Source of the DNA: Gonapodya prolifera JEL478
Taxonomy: Eukaryota; Monoblepharomycota; Monoblepharidomycetes; Monoblepharidales; Gonapodyaceae
Length of the DNA: 64,000 nt
Assembly: GCA_001574975.1 (NCBI GenBank)
Contig: KQ965776.1
Location: 248,001 to 312,000, forward strand
Direction: 5' to 3'
The notes beneath the pieces are model-generated. The model worked only from the letters and a program-made list of their open reading frames with translations. It had not been told where the DNA came from and ran no database searches. The first letter of the stretch is position 1. Every line of letters starts with the position of its first letter. A program made the translations under genes and the position numbers. Of this stretch, positions 48,054-59,755 are shown piece by piece.

Positions 48054-51000
48054 ATGTCCGCGTCTGCCACCCCGCACGCGCACCTGCCCACACTGTCCAC
48101 GTCGCCCTCCGCGTTCCACTGCACACAGTGTGGACATCCACTACGAAACATCGACCCAGCAATGCTCGACTCGGCCGCGCTCGACTCCTCCTTCGGGGCG
48201 TCTTTTCTCAACGACATTCCCGACGACGCGGCGCACAGGACGCTCTCCCTCGCAAACGTCGCTTCCACCCAGCAACTCCGCGGCCTCACCTCAACTCTCC
48301 CGAACTCGCTCCTCCAAAACCCCGCGCTGGCTCCGTACCCGCCCGCATCCTCGCAGGCTGACTCGTTCATCATGCTCTCGCGATCCTCGTTTCCCGCACA
48401 CCACTCCGCATACCACCTCGCAGACTCCGCATCATCCTCCCAATTCTCCCCTTCGCGCCTTCCTCCCTCCTCCCTCGCTCCCGCCGCTGCCACATCCTCC
48501 GCATCTGCATCCTCCGCGCCTTCCTCGACATCCCTCTCCCACCGCCTCCGCGTCGCACAACGCCTCTTCGACATTATGTCCGCCCGAACATCCTCAGACC
48601 CGCCCATCGACCACCCGCTGTGCCAGGACTGCGCCGAAGTGCTGCGCGACAAGCTCGATCGCAGACTGGCTGAGGCCAGAGAGGAAAAGGACCGCTACGA
48701 GTCCTTCCTTGCAGAGATGCAGGCCGGTGACGTGACTCCCTCTCAGAAGGACCAGTCGCAGACAGAGTCGTCAGAGGACCCCCAGCAAGCGAGTCCACCT
48801 GAAACATCTGCAGAGTCGCGTCGTATCGAGGAGGAAATAGAGCTCGTGCGTGTTTTCGTTCTCTTCGCCTTTCCCTTCTCATTCTTCTCATTCTTCTCAT
48901 TCTTCTCATTCTTCTCATTCTTCTCATTCTTCTCATTCTTCTCATTCTTCTCATTCTTCTCATTCGTCTCATTCTTGCCATTCTTGCCATTCTTCCCGTT
49001 CTTCTCATTCTTCCCACTCTTGCAATCCTTCACGTTCTTCCCGTTCTTTTCATTCTTTTTATTCTTCCCATCTTCCCGTTCTTCCCATACTTCTCATCGC
49101 TCCCATTCTTCCCATTCTTCCCGTTTTTCCCACTCTTCCCACCCATTCCACCCATCCCATCCACCCCACCCATCCCATCCACGCCTCCTCTCCCCCTCCC
49201 CCTTCACCCTTCCCTCTTCACCCCACTCATCCCATCCACCCCGTCCTTCCCACCCCCCCTCCCCCACCCAGCTCCGCGCCAAAGAACGCCAAGCACTCGC
49301 CACCCTCGCCGAGATTGCGCAAAAGAACGAAAAGCTCCGCGCGGAGATTGCGCTCCTGGAGGACGAGGAGAGGAGGTTGGATGAGGTCGAGGAGGGGTGA
49401 GTTGAGGTGGTTGGGGGGTGGTGGGGTGTTTGGGGCTTCGTGGATGTGGGGGGAGGGGGTTGTGCTCGAGAGAGGTTTGAATGTTGGGGGAGTTGGAAGG
49501 AGAAAGGTGCTGGATGGATGTAACCTTGACCGTCCAGTCTGCGAGGACGTCAGGAGCTCGAAAGTTCCCACTGCGATGGTATGGGCAACTCGGAAGTTCC
49601 GACTACGAGGATGTTGCGGGAGAGGACGAAGGCGGTGGGTGGATACGACCTGCCTGCGACGTGAGGACCGCTGGGATGTTGCGGGAGGTGGGGAGGGACA
49701 GGTGGGACCGTTGGCGGCACTCCCCTTCTGCCACACCCGTCGACTGTGCTGGCGCGGTGCGAAGTGTGTGGTGCAGCTGGGGTGAATGACCAACGTCGCT
49801 GGGGGAGGGGCCGGGTGGGATGGGAACGGGGTTAAGAAGGGAGAAGGGGAAGTTGTGGTGACCTGGCGAACTCGCTTGCCGGCTTGCGATCTTGGGTTTG
49901 GTGGGAGACGCCGCGCCATGACACTCACATCTCTCCCGCTTCCTTCCCACCCCACCCACCCCACCCCACCCCACCCCCACTCCCCAGCTACTGGCACGAC
50001 CACAACGACCTCTCGACCGCGCTTGCGACATACGCCGCCGAGCGGGACTCGGTCGCGCACGCCGTCGAGCACGCGACGAGGGAACTGGAACGGCTACAGA
50101 GGACCAATGTGTATAATGATACGTTTCGGATTTGGCATGGTGAGGGTGCGGTGGGGGTGGGGTTTGGGGTGCTGGTGGTGGTACGGGGGAAGGGGAACGG
50201 GGTGCGGACGGTCATTTGGGGAAGGCGCGCAAGGGTATGTCCGGAAAAGGGGGGAATGAAGGAAGGGCTTGGGGTCGAAGGGGACGTCAGGAAGGTCACC
50301 GGTGGCGTCGGAGGCGAGGGCTCCCGCGACGAGCCGAAAAAGCGGGCCGGGGAACATGGCAATAATACCAAAATTGTCTCCGAACACAGAAATGAAAGCA
50401 CAAGGGGAGGCGGAAAGGTGCCGGTTTGTGGGCGAGAGTGGCGCGGAGCCACGTCGTGCATGGGTCGGCTCTGGCTGACGCGACGTCGGTGGGAAATATA
50501 GACGTCGTGTCGGCCGTCGGACGCTTGGAACATTCATACCAACCTTGAACGTTTTCTTACCCCTTTTCGCCCGTTACCCACACTTCTCCCTCCTACACCA
50601 CCTCCACTTACCGGCTTCGATGGTTTCCCAGACGGACAGTTTGGCACAATTAACGGTATGCTGTAGACTGTCGCTTTGTGTTTGACTGTCTCTCATGAAC
50701 TTATATTCGTCGCCACCACCACCTCCTGGGTTTCCCCCCGTCCCCTCGCAGGATTCCGTCTTGGCCGCTTACCGACCCAACCCGTAAGTATTTTTCTCCC
50801 CTTGCTGGCATTCCTGATGCCCCCACTCACCTCAACCGCCCCGATCTCAGGTCGACTGGAGCGAAATCAACGCCGCGCTGGGTCAGACACTTCTCCTGCT
50901 GTACACGCTGGCCAAGAAGCTCAACTTCAAGTTCAAAACGTGGGTCCTCGTTGGTGCCCCTATGCTTATTGCTGAGTGCTTACACCGGCTCTGGTAAAAC

Positions 51001-51498
51001 AGGTACAAACTGATACCGAACGGGAGCTTCAGCCGCATCGAGAAGATCGACGGCGAGAAAGCCGTGTATGAGTTGTGAGTGTCGTGACTGATATGGTGCT
51101 TTGAGCTTCCACGACTCCCGTCTGAACCCCCTCCTCCCCCCGCACCTCGTACCCTTCTCGCACCGCGCAGTTTCAGCTCGGACAGCTACCCCCTCAGTCG
51201 CATCTTCCAGTACCGCCGGTTCGACGGTGCTCTCGTCGCGTTTCTTAACTGTCTGCAGCAGCTTGGGGAGTCGTTGGAGAAAGACGATCCCAATTTTAAG
51301 CTGCCGTACCGGTACGTATTTAGGGGTGGCACAACCGTGTGTGAACGCAAACCTGTGACTTTATTTCCATACAGGATTAACAAAGACAAAATCGGTGATA
51401 TGCCAGTCAAGCTGCAGTTCAACCAGGATGAGCAGTGGACAAAAGCGCTCAGTTACATTTTAATCGACATCAAGTGGATTGCAACATTATTCTATTGA
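48054..51498 (+). CDS. ATG6: Autophagy protein Atg6/Vps30 (Beclin 1)
   Basis: Beclin is the scaffold subunit of class III PI3-kinase complexes for autophagy and endosomal sorting. Start ATG 48054; N-terminal FHCTQCGHPLRNIDP and DHPLCQDCAEVLRDKLDRRL form the two CxxC pairs. A coiled coil follows (RRLAEAREEKDRYESFLAEM, RIEEEIEL, then LRAKERQALATLAEIAQKNE). Later exons give YWHDHNDLSTAL, TNVYNDTFRIWHD, GQFGTINGFRLGRLPTQP, VDWSEINAALGQTLLLLYTL, KKLNFKFKTYKLIPNGSFS, YRRFDGALVAFLNCLQQLGE and INKDKIGDMPVKLQFNQDEQ, ending IKWIATLFY. Stop TGA 51496-51498. Intron 48846-49271 holds a 9-bp minisatellite; introns of 590 and 500 bp (49397-49987, 50137-50634) are unusually long for this window. The BARA domain is complete. 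Confidence 0.94.
48873..49150 (+). repeat. 9-bp minisatellite in an ATG6 intron
   Basis: About eleven near-perfect units of ttctcattc (48873-48971), followed by degenerate units to about 49150. It lies inside intron 48846-49271. Unit length is a multiple of three and all units are stop-free in the ATG6 frame, where they would encode Phe/Ser repeats. Confidence 0.9.
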
Positions 51499-51629
51499 CA
51501 ATTTCGATGCACTTGTATATATCATGATTCAAAGCATCTTTTAATTCAATAATCATTCATGTTATCAAAGAACAAAAATGTGGGGAATGCAAACGGGGAA
51601 AGCTAAGGGAATAATTGAGAGGCCCACCC

Positions 51630-53999
51630 TCAATCGACGTCCAACTCTATAATTTCGGGGGTCTCCTCATCCTCCTCATCAGGGAGGCTCACCTCACCAA
51701 TGACCTCAACCTCGGGCGACTCGCTATCCGATTTGCCCTGGTTACCTGATGTGCCGATTTCGTCAACACCACCATCACCTTCCGTCGCGAGGTCGCTCCT
51801 GTCTTCGTCGTCCAGCGAGCTCCCGACTTCATCCTCATCATCTTCGTCCTCGTCTTCTTCCTCATCGTCCTCCTCTGAACTGTCGGTTTCCGAGTCGAAA
51901 TCAAAATCAGGAAGATCCGCGAAGAGAATGTTGTCAAAGTCGGGCCGAATCGGCAGGGAATCTAAATCCTCGTCTTCAGCTGCCTCAATACACCTTTCAA
52001 TTCCATCCTCAGCTACGCGTAGCCGCTTGAAAGTCGAGGTAGCATTCGCCCGATCATCCCCTGGAGCGTGACCAAGTTTCCTCTTTCGGCCAAAGGCGGA
52101 CCCACCCTTTGCCACATGTGGCATCTTGCATTTGGCGTTCGGGCACGCTCCCGTTGCAGAGAAACTGGGACATTCGTACACGTGTCGCTCGGGGCAAGCA
52201 CTTCCTCGATCGCACCAGCCCAGCTTTGCGAAGTCCGAACACACAGGAGCGTCCGATCCGACCTTGGAGTGCAAGTATAGGCAATCCTCCCGCCGACAGT
52301 TACCGGTCTGGAAGTGGCTACACAGAGGAGCATTGTTGTCAGTCCTGGTGTGGGAAAAGGTGCACGTTTCGGGACTTGGGCAAACGCCGCGCAAGTAGCG
52401 GGTACACAATGCACGATGTTGTGGGTCATGCTGGAATCGGCAGCGTGGCTTTTTGCAAAGGCCTAGAGGCTCGCAAGTAAGATTATTTCCGTTGTGAAGT
52501 CCGTTAGGAACGCATGGCAATGTTTTACGCGTGAGAACTCACCGAACCTAGTATAATACCGGCAAAAGCGTTCTCCGCCCTTCCGAGTATTCTTGGACGA
52601 AACACGGCGCAAGTTACCGCTTTTCGTCCTCACGTATAACTCGCCATTTATTCTCAAGGTCTTTTGCTGACCACGACGGTGATCCACCTGGGCTCGGCCC
52701 CTCGGTGTACTCGTTGTCATCGTGTCACCTAAAGGGCACAACATAATGGCGACGATTCCACCAGGAATTCAATACGATATATGACGCGTGAAAGAGATCG
52801 TTAAGACCGCTTCTGCCAATAACTCACCCGGCGTCCGCAACTTGAGCGTCTTTTTGCGAGGATCTTTTATGTACTCCAGACCGTTTATGGAAATCACGAG
52901 ACCCTTGACGACCGTACGAGGTTTTGCTGGCATAGGAAAGGAGGGCAGGTATAACCGAAATGACAAGCAACGAGTAGGCGAGTTGAATTCCTCACGAATG
53001 GGTGCACCGACCCGAACGAAAGTGTTACCGCGGGCCGACTTCTTGTATGTGGTACCATTGATGATCACTGAGGAACCCGGAGCGACAGCCATCAATTCCT
53101 TTGAATGAGCTTTTCCAACTCGCAGTCTTTCCCGTTTGGCATTTTCGCTGGAGTATGCGTTAGTGCGAACGAGAGTCTAACACGTGCGGTCACAACATAC
53201 CTTTTGGCAACACTAGCCAGCGCTGCAGGATTAATAATCTGACCTCGCTTCTTGATCCATTTCGTAGAGTTTTCTGAATCGCCAGGGATAGGAGCAGCCG
53301 CGGTTTGGGGAGGTATTCTGCTGGATGGTCGACGTCTCTGGGGACGAATGGGCAGGGTGAAATGCGGAACGATTGTTCCTGAGGCATGCAGAGTAAACCA
53401 GAGCAAACCATGAAGCTTTTACAGGAAGCGACTTTGATGCAGAGACGAGCTCACCAGAACCAACACGAACAAGCTTGTTTCCCCGGCTCACGTAAGTTTC
53501 AGTCTGCGCCTCTCCGGGCACAGACATGACTGAGCCGCTCGATTCGGAGAGTATTGGTTTCGCTGGGGTGGTGATCAGTTTCAGATTTCTGGATCGCATT
53601 ATTGGAGCTTTTGCGTAAGGGTGATGTCTGGTAGGGACCACTCCTCCCGGGGCCCTTCGTGACGGCGCAATAGACGCTCCAGTTGCAGATCCAGACGTCC
53701 ATGTGAAGTTGCGGCCAGGGGGCCGGTAGCCGCCCGGATGGAAGGTGGTGGAGTGTGCTGAGGGGTTCACCTGGAAAGGGCGCGAGGGAACATGATAGGA
53801 GTTATGCTGCAAGTACATGTTGGGACGTGATGTTGAACTGGGCGAGGACTGATGCCCTAGACCTTCAAGAGCGCCTGTGTTTGAATGTATCGTAATCAAC
53901 AAACGGTTACGCAGTCCCATAGCTTGCTCAATACTTACCCTCCAGAAGTGCTATCTGCCGTAGAAGATCTCGTTCCTCGTTTTGAGCCGCAGCCGTCAT
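51630..53999 (-). CDS. CCCH zinc-finger protein, ZC3H3-like
   Basis: ZC3H3 proteins take part in mRNA polyadenylation and export. Start at 53997-53999 (MTAAAQNEERDLLRQIALLE). A long disordered, basic N-terminal part has short repeated elements built on TYVSRGNKLVRVGSG, TYKKSARGNTFVRVG, ISINGLEYIKDPRKKTLKL and LRINGELYVRTKSGNLRRVS, a feature of the family. Then come five CCCH fingers, from GERFCRYYTRFG through CKKPRCRFQHDP, LCTRYLRGVCPSPETCTFSH, LCSHFQTGNCRREDCLYLH, CSDFAKLGWCDRGSACPERH and CPSFSATGACPNAKCKMPH. An acidic C-terminus (SSEEDDEEEDEDEDDEDE) ends IIELDVD, stop 51630-51632. Complete. Confidence 0.9.
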
Positions 54000-54111
54000 T
54001 GTGAGTGAAGAAATGCTGGGAATGCGAGAAAGTTAGGATACTGTGGACGCAATTTGAAAGCCTGACTGGCATTTTTTTGTCCCCACTCTCGCCCAAACAA
54101 CCTTCGCTGCA

Positions 54112-54711
54112 ATGCCCAAGAACAAAGGAAAGGTTAGTGTCTGTCCCCGACTACTGTGAACATGTACTAACTCACCGTCATAAACGACTGGTTGGATCAT
54201 TCCCGGTGACAACGTACGATAATATTCGGACGCCATTAACAGGGAGGGAAGAACCGGAAAAGAGGAAAGAATGAGAACGACTCTGACAAACGAGAGCTGA
54301 TCTTCAAGGAGGACGGTCAGGAATACGCCGTTGTGACGAAGATGCTGGGCAACGGATGGGTGGAAAGTCAATGTGTCGACGGGAAGAAGCGTCTCGCCCA
54401 CATCAGAGGCGCTTTTCGGAAAAAAGTTTGGATCACAGTAGGAGATGTGATCCTTCTGGGTCTCCGAGACTACCAGGACGACAGATCCGACATCATTATG
54501 AAATACAACGCTGAGGAAGCTAGGACTCTCAAAGCGTACGGAGAACTACCAGAAAATACAAAGGTTTGTTTTCTCTTCCTTTGTATTTATCATCCGTTTC
54601 TTTCGTCCTGAACAAGCTCCTCCCTTGAATTCCAGATCAATGAAACGGACATTACAGGGGAAGGAGAAGGAGATGGAGTAGAAGTCGACTTTGACATTGA
54701 CGAGATCTAAT
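54112..54711 (+). CDS. Translation initiation factor eIF1A
   Basis: eIF1A binds the 40S A-site and helps scanning and start-codon choice. Start ATG 54112 (MPKNKGKG), intron, then [77 protein letters not shown] and [19 protein letters not shown]. After a third intron the acidic tail [20 protein letters not shown] ends DIDEI. Stop TAA 54709-54711. The OB fold is complete. Head-to-head with the ZC3H3-like gene, 112 bp apart. Yeast equivalent TIF11. Confidence 0.95.
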
Positions 54712-54850
54712 GACCGAGACATTTGTAAGCTACGAACTCCTGAGTAGTTGTACATATCATCGTTAGATAAAAGATTGCAATTACATATTTCAATTTTCGT
54801 ATTGGTATAATTTGAGTGTCTTTCCTTTCCACTGGAACACATTTTCCCAA

Positions 54851-55087
54851 ATGTCCACGAAGGAAATTGTTGTTCGCATCACTGATAACACGGCGCGTAC
54901 GGCGTCTACGAGTAGCAACCCGTGGAACTACCGCTGTGCGGTTGACAACGGGATTGCAGGAGTAGTGATGGCGATTCACTCTGCCAAAGATGCCGCGAAT
55001 GAACACTTGACAGCGATTATACGAAACCAAGGAAGAGACACTGTAGAGCTTAGCACGGAGGATATACCCACGGACGAGGAGGATTGA
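54851..55087 (+). CDS. Small acidic-tailed ORF, uncertain
   Basis: ATG 54851 opens 78 codons: MSTKEIVVRITDNTARTAST, NPWNYRCAVDNGIAGVVMAI, HSAKDAANEHLTAIIRNQGR and an acidic end STEDIPTDEED, stop 55085-55087. Balanced composition and a short helix-prone middle look protein-like. It lies 139 bp after eIF1A and 70 bp before the stop of the glycosyltransferase on the other strand. No family recognised; it could be a real small gene or chance. Confidence 0.35.
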   Translation: MSTKEIVVRITDNTARTASTSSNPWNYRCAVDNGIAGVVMAIHSAKDAANEHLTAIIRNQGRDTVELSTEDIPTDEED

Positions 55088-55157
55088 ATGATGGATGGGA
55101 ACTATTCTTCACATGTGCGCTGATATTGAAATTCGCCAACCATTTACATTTGCAAAA

Positions 55158-56718
55158 CTAGGGTATTGTCTCAGACCATGAGTTTTCTCCTAGCAAATTT
55201 AATACAGTGTCTCGCCATAGCATCTTTTGTCGCTCGCCGTTCACTCTGAGTCCTTCCTTGCCCTGTGGTTCGAGTTCGTGGAGGATATTGACAACGGGTA
55301 ACGGATCGCGCCACCCGACTGTGTTCATTGAATCCATTATTCCACTGGCCAATCGATGAAGGTCCTTCAAGACGGTGCGCTTGTCCTCCAGAGTGAATAA
55401 TGGAACAGTGAATCGCTTGTCCACGAGTTCTGGGGGCCTGAGCTTGTCTGACATTTTGATTTCATGTCCGTCTGCAACCGTGTGTACACCCTCCTCATAG
55501 TGGTTGGTCGAGAAGGAAGTTTCATTGGGAAAGGAAACGTAGACCATGTACATCCCTTGCATGAACATGAACTCGTTCATGATTCTTTTTTAAAATGAGA
55601 AATTATGGAATTGTTTTCAGGATGACAAAAATCGCAGGTCATACCTCTTCCACGAGTTCCGCCAAGTCCGAGAACGAAGATCCGGCATATGTCGCAAACT
55701 TTTTTCCACATTCTCAAGGCCCAAGGTGTCAGCGATTCTGTCTCGTTGACTTGCGTACTGCCGGAACCTTGCCCAGAGAGAACCTTGCCACACGGCACCC
55801 CAGCTGCAAGGAAGTTGGAAATAGAACGTGGCACTATCATATCCGTGCACTTCACTTGTATCAGATTGGGGCAAGACTGTTGGCGGAGTCCAAGGTTTTG
55901 GGTGCTGGGGGTCGGTGGTAGTATTCAACTCGTCCACGCGAGGAGTGTAAAGTGAACATCCCATCAAAAATTCATTGACTTGTTGCAACTGGCTTGAAAA
56001 GAAGGTGGAGATGCACCAAACAATGTACTGGAAGTACAGCGGGGAAACTTCAACGTCATCCTCCAAAAATAATGCGAATTTGCGTGTGTCTGAGGTCGTT
56101 GGGGTCCACGCCCCAAGAACATTCTTGATGTTTCATTATTGAGGTAGAATAAGCGGAGGAAGAGAAATATCGTACCTTTTTTAGTCCAGCTCGAGTCGTC
56201 CTCAAATGTATTCGCTTTGTCCCACGAGTCCATGAAAATGCTTCAACCATTAACACAACCTCCAACTTTGCATCACCATCAATGTGAAAGTCGAGGTCTA
56301 TCGGTCTACATTCCCATCCAGTGTAGTCCGCGCCTGCAATCGATTCCAATAAACGTTGCAAAGAATGCGTCCGTTTCCACGCAAAAATATGCATCACCAC
56401 GTCAAAATCTGACTTTTGCTCTTCTGAAGGTTCCGAAGCTCTTGCTGCGGTGGATTCCGAAAGAGTTTTATCCCAACATTTCTTTCGCTCACGCCCCTTC
56501 GCCGTCACCAGTTGTGGTGATTCAAACCACCGAGCTGCAGAGTCAATAATGATGTCGTGTTCATTTTCGAATCCAAGTTCGCCTCCACGTGGTTCTTGCC
56601 AGGAGCATTCTTCATTCCAGCTCTGTCGAAGGACCTCAAAAGGAGGAAGTCTCAATCCCGCGAATATCAGAACGAGTAGCAACAAAGAACAAAAAACGGG
56701 GATCCTGTCGCCTTCCAT
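55158..56718 (-). CDS. Glycosyltransferase, type II membrane, GT-A-like
   Basis: Start 56716-56718 (MEGDRIP) with a signal-anchor VFCSLLLLVLIFAGL. The lumenal domain begins VVMHIFAWKRTHSLQRLLES and has IDLDFHIDGDAKLEVVL. After an intron it continues NVLGAWTPTTSDTRKFALF, then the key LEDDVEVSPLYFQYIVW, a DxD-type nucleotide-sugar/metal site, CSLYTPRVDEL and LPCSWGAVWQGSLWARFRQY. A second intron (about 55585-55649) joins WRNSWKR to IMNEFMFMQGMYMVYVSFPN, then SFSTNHYEEGVH and a C-terminal part ending ENSWSETIP. Stop 55158-55160. The pattern resembles GT2/GnT-I-like enzymes of the Golgi. The sugar and acceptor are not known. Confidence 0.75.
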
Positions 56719-56792
56719 CGGGAGATTTATGTAGTGTTGCAGCGTCGCAAGTTGAAACTGCGGTCACGACAGTTGTCCAAAACCCGAGTTTG

Positions 56793-58372
56793 ATGGAGCT
56801 GAAATCGGTAAATGGGAAGGTGTCCCATTTCAACGAGGGATTTTTAGGAAGTTGCCGAAGCGTCGATAGCTATGACAAGCTGAACAGGCTGGGGGAGGTA
56901 CGTTACTCGTATGATCGTTAATGTTGGTGTGTAAACTTCTAACCTCTCCCGAAGGGAACCTACGGGATTGTGTACCGGGCCCAAAATAAAGCAACGGGTG
57001 AAATAGTTGCACTCAAGATGATCAGAATGGAATCTGAAACAGACGGGCTGCCATTGTCGAGCCTACGTGAAGTCTCCATTCTTAAAACCCTGCAACACAG
57101 GAACATTGTCAACGTACGGGACGTGGTTGTGGGAGCAAAACTTTCTTCAATCTTCATGGAAATGGAGTACTGCGAGCAGGTGGCAACTGTTCGCTGTTTC
57201 AAAGCTGTTATCGTTCCTCTGAGCACTCGCTCTCTTTCAGGATATGGCGAATTTAATGGACAACGTTCCTACACCTTACACTCAATCTCAAGGTATCTTC
57301 GGAGTTCTTTAATGTTCAGAAACGCGTTGATGGTAATGCAATCGTATCTAGTTAAGTGTTTACTCCGACAATTATTGGAGGGAGTCGCATACCTCCACGC
57401 TCAGTACATCACACACCGGTAAGACTGCTTACTGCTTAGAGGAATGTGTTTTGTCGTTTGTGGTAACGCTTCCGGGAACACGCCCAGGGACCTCAAATTG
57501 TCAAATTTGCTACTGACATCTGAAGGCATTATGAAAATCGGTTGGTGTAGCAAGACACATGGATTTAACACAGTATTGATTGAATTGAGTTTTTACAGCT
57601 GATTTTGGTCTCGCAAGAAAATGGGGGCAACCTATTCGGCCAATGACGCCAAAAGTCGTTACTTTGTGGTATCGTGCTCCTGAATTGTTACTTGGGGATA
57701 AAATTTACACAACCGCAGTGGACATGTGGTGGGTACAATTTGTTCGACGCATTCGACAGTTGGGTCTGACGGAATTGCAGGTCCGTGGGGTGTATATTTG
57801 GGGAGCTTTTGCAACATCGACCACTTCTGCCCGGAAAAGACGAAATCTCTCAAGTGCGACTCATCTCAGAACTCATCGGAACCCCAACTGATCGCGTTTG
57901 GGATGGATATTCGAGGCTTCCTCTCGCTGGTTCATTCAAGTTCCCGATCGATTCGTGAGCACGAGTTTGTTTCTTTCTTCACAATAACATGTAGTTCAAT
58001 AGTTGAACCTAGAAAACCAACTTTACGATCTCAATTCTCTACAATTTCGCCAGCTGCTCTAAACCTCCTGAGCAGTATGCTTACTTACGATCCGAAACGA
58101 CGGATATCCGCAGCTGATGCGTTACATCACGAATACTTCCGCGAAAATCCAGTTAGTGAAGCCAACTCAATTTGACTTCAGCATCTGATTCATTTTCACC
58201 CTTAAAGCGAGAGTGCCATCCCTCAATGATTCCATCACACCCAGAGATTAGAAATCAAAAAAGTGAGCAGAGCAGGCTACGGCATCAGCAAGAGGAGGAT
58301 GAAAAGAAAGCCAAACGTGAACGCGAGGATGAGATGGTTGACAGTAGAAGGAAACAAGCACGCATATTTTAA
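56793..58372 (+). CDS. Cyclin-dependent kinase, CDK10/CDK11 type
   Basis: Start ATG 56793 ([20 protein letters not shown]). Exons give [44 protein letters not shown] (the PxSxLRE cyclin-binding helix), [55 protein letters not shown], catalytic [31 protein letters not shown] and [13 protein letters not shown]. Then [60 protein letters not shown], and after a last intron [20 protein letters not shown] and a charged tail ending RRKQARIF. Stop TAA 58370-58372. The kinase core is closest to CDK10 ([15 protein letters not shown]) while the tail recalls CDK11. About eight introns. Head-to-head with the glycosyltransferase, 75 bp apart. Confidence 0.92.
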
Positions 58373-58420
58373 TCCAAATGGTAAGTATACAATTCGAATA
58401 GTTTGAGTGAGGTATCAAGT

Positions 58421-59653
58421 TCACGCCTTGAGCCTGACATTTTTCACAGGAAGCGAAAGTACGTAACGACCTTGTACTAAACGTTGCTCTGCATTATCGT
58501 CGTCAAACATTACGATGTATTGCTGCGGACTGTCCCGGTTCCGTGATGGCGGAACCATTACACGGGCAAGGTAGAAGCACGTGGTTGTGGGGAAGAGAGC
58601 CAGAACTTGTGCTCCGATGGGATGTTCCGATTCAAAGTGGAACTTTTCCGGGATGAATATGAGAGACTTGACTGGGAAAATGTAACGCCTGTGGTGGAAG
58701 AGATAGAATCGCCGAGTAGTGACACAATACTGCACGGTTACCCACTTTTTGGTGCCCGGATGATCTTCGTCGTCCTCAACATCTTCGACCTCGTACTTCT
58801 CCTTCCTCTTTCCTTCACCATTTTTGTCAAACCGATAACCAACCACCTTCGCCAAGAGCCAGTCTTTGTCTGGGGGTTTGACTGCAACCTAAAATTATGA
58901 TGTTAGAGACGTCTGTCACATCGAATGTTGATGATGGTAATCCCACCTCTGAACCGAGCGGGATTGGAGAATTTTCTTCAGAATCCCTATAATCAAAGAC
59001 AACCAGTGGGATACTGCGACTGTGATGGAACATTCTCCTCAAACCCACAATTTCCGTCTCTGTGGAGGCTCAGGAGAGTTTTCACCGGAGAAAGGTGCCG
59101 GGGATCCCACGTTAGACGAGTGACTGGTTGCGGCAGTCGTCGGACCCGGCTTGTCCAGCTTCCGGCGTTTTCTTTTGCCGTCGACTCCTATAAAACAAGA
59201 GAGCAATTTGTAGCCTACCGTCTCAAAAGATTCGTCAAACTCACCCCTCTCCGTCGCTTCTCTAAGCCCAATCAGGACATTCACTGCCTCCGAAGCGTCC
59301 TGGACGAGCCTAAACGTGCGCAGTTGGCATAAGTCGTAGCAAAATGAATTGTGCTATCCACCTGAGCTCTTGTTCTGCTTTCGCTAGGGCATCCTGATAG
59401 TAGCCAAGAAGTTTTACAGCCGATTTCGCGGGGGACACTTGGAGGGGCACTCTGATAACCCACAAGGCCAATCAACAGAGAATGGCTATTCCTCACCCGA
59501 GTCGCGTTCTGATTTATCCTTCAGTTTCAACAGCGATCTATTGATCTTGTGGAGCCCACTCTCTGCGCTCTTCCGGGCAGCATCGAAGTCTTTGAGCTTC
59601 TCGCAGGTTTTATGCCAGACTTCTGTTTCCTCTGTCCCCTCCTTACGACCCAT
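58421..59653 (-). CDS. SGF29: SAGA-associated factor 29 (SGF29)
   Basis: Sgf29 is the SAGA/ADA subunit that reads H3K4me3 through a tandem Tudor domain. Start 59651-59653 (MGRKEGTEETEVWHKTCEKL), a coiled-coil N-terminus (HKINRSLLKLKDKSERDSG, SAVKLLGYYQDALAKAEQEL, VQDASEAVNVLIGLREATER) and a basic linker GVDGKRKRRKLDKPGP. The tandem Tudor part begins PLGSEVAVKPPDKDWLLAKV and continues KRKEKYEVEDVEDDEDHPGT, FIPEKFHFESEHPIGAQVLA, LFPTTTCFYLARVMVPP and YIVMFDDDNAEQRLVQGRYV, ending KNVRLKA. Stop 58421-58423. An intron near 58650-58720 splits the Tudor pair. Confidence 0.9.
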
Positions 59654-59755
59654 TTCACTCGAGATGGAGAGAAGAAATTGGTGGATTGATCGAGGGGTTC
59701 AAAGACTGTGGCCTAGTCCGCCCAGACGTATGATTCAATTTTGAAGTCTACTCAA

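Noticed and set aside
48873-49150. Possible CRISPR-like array
   Set aside because: Units are 9 bp in tandem without spacers; it is a minisatellite in a fungal intron.
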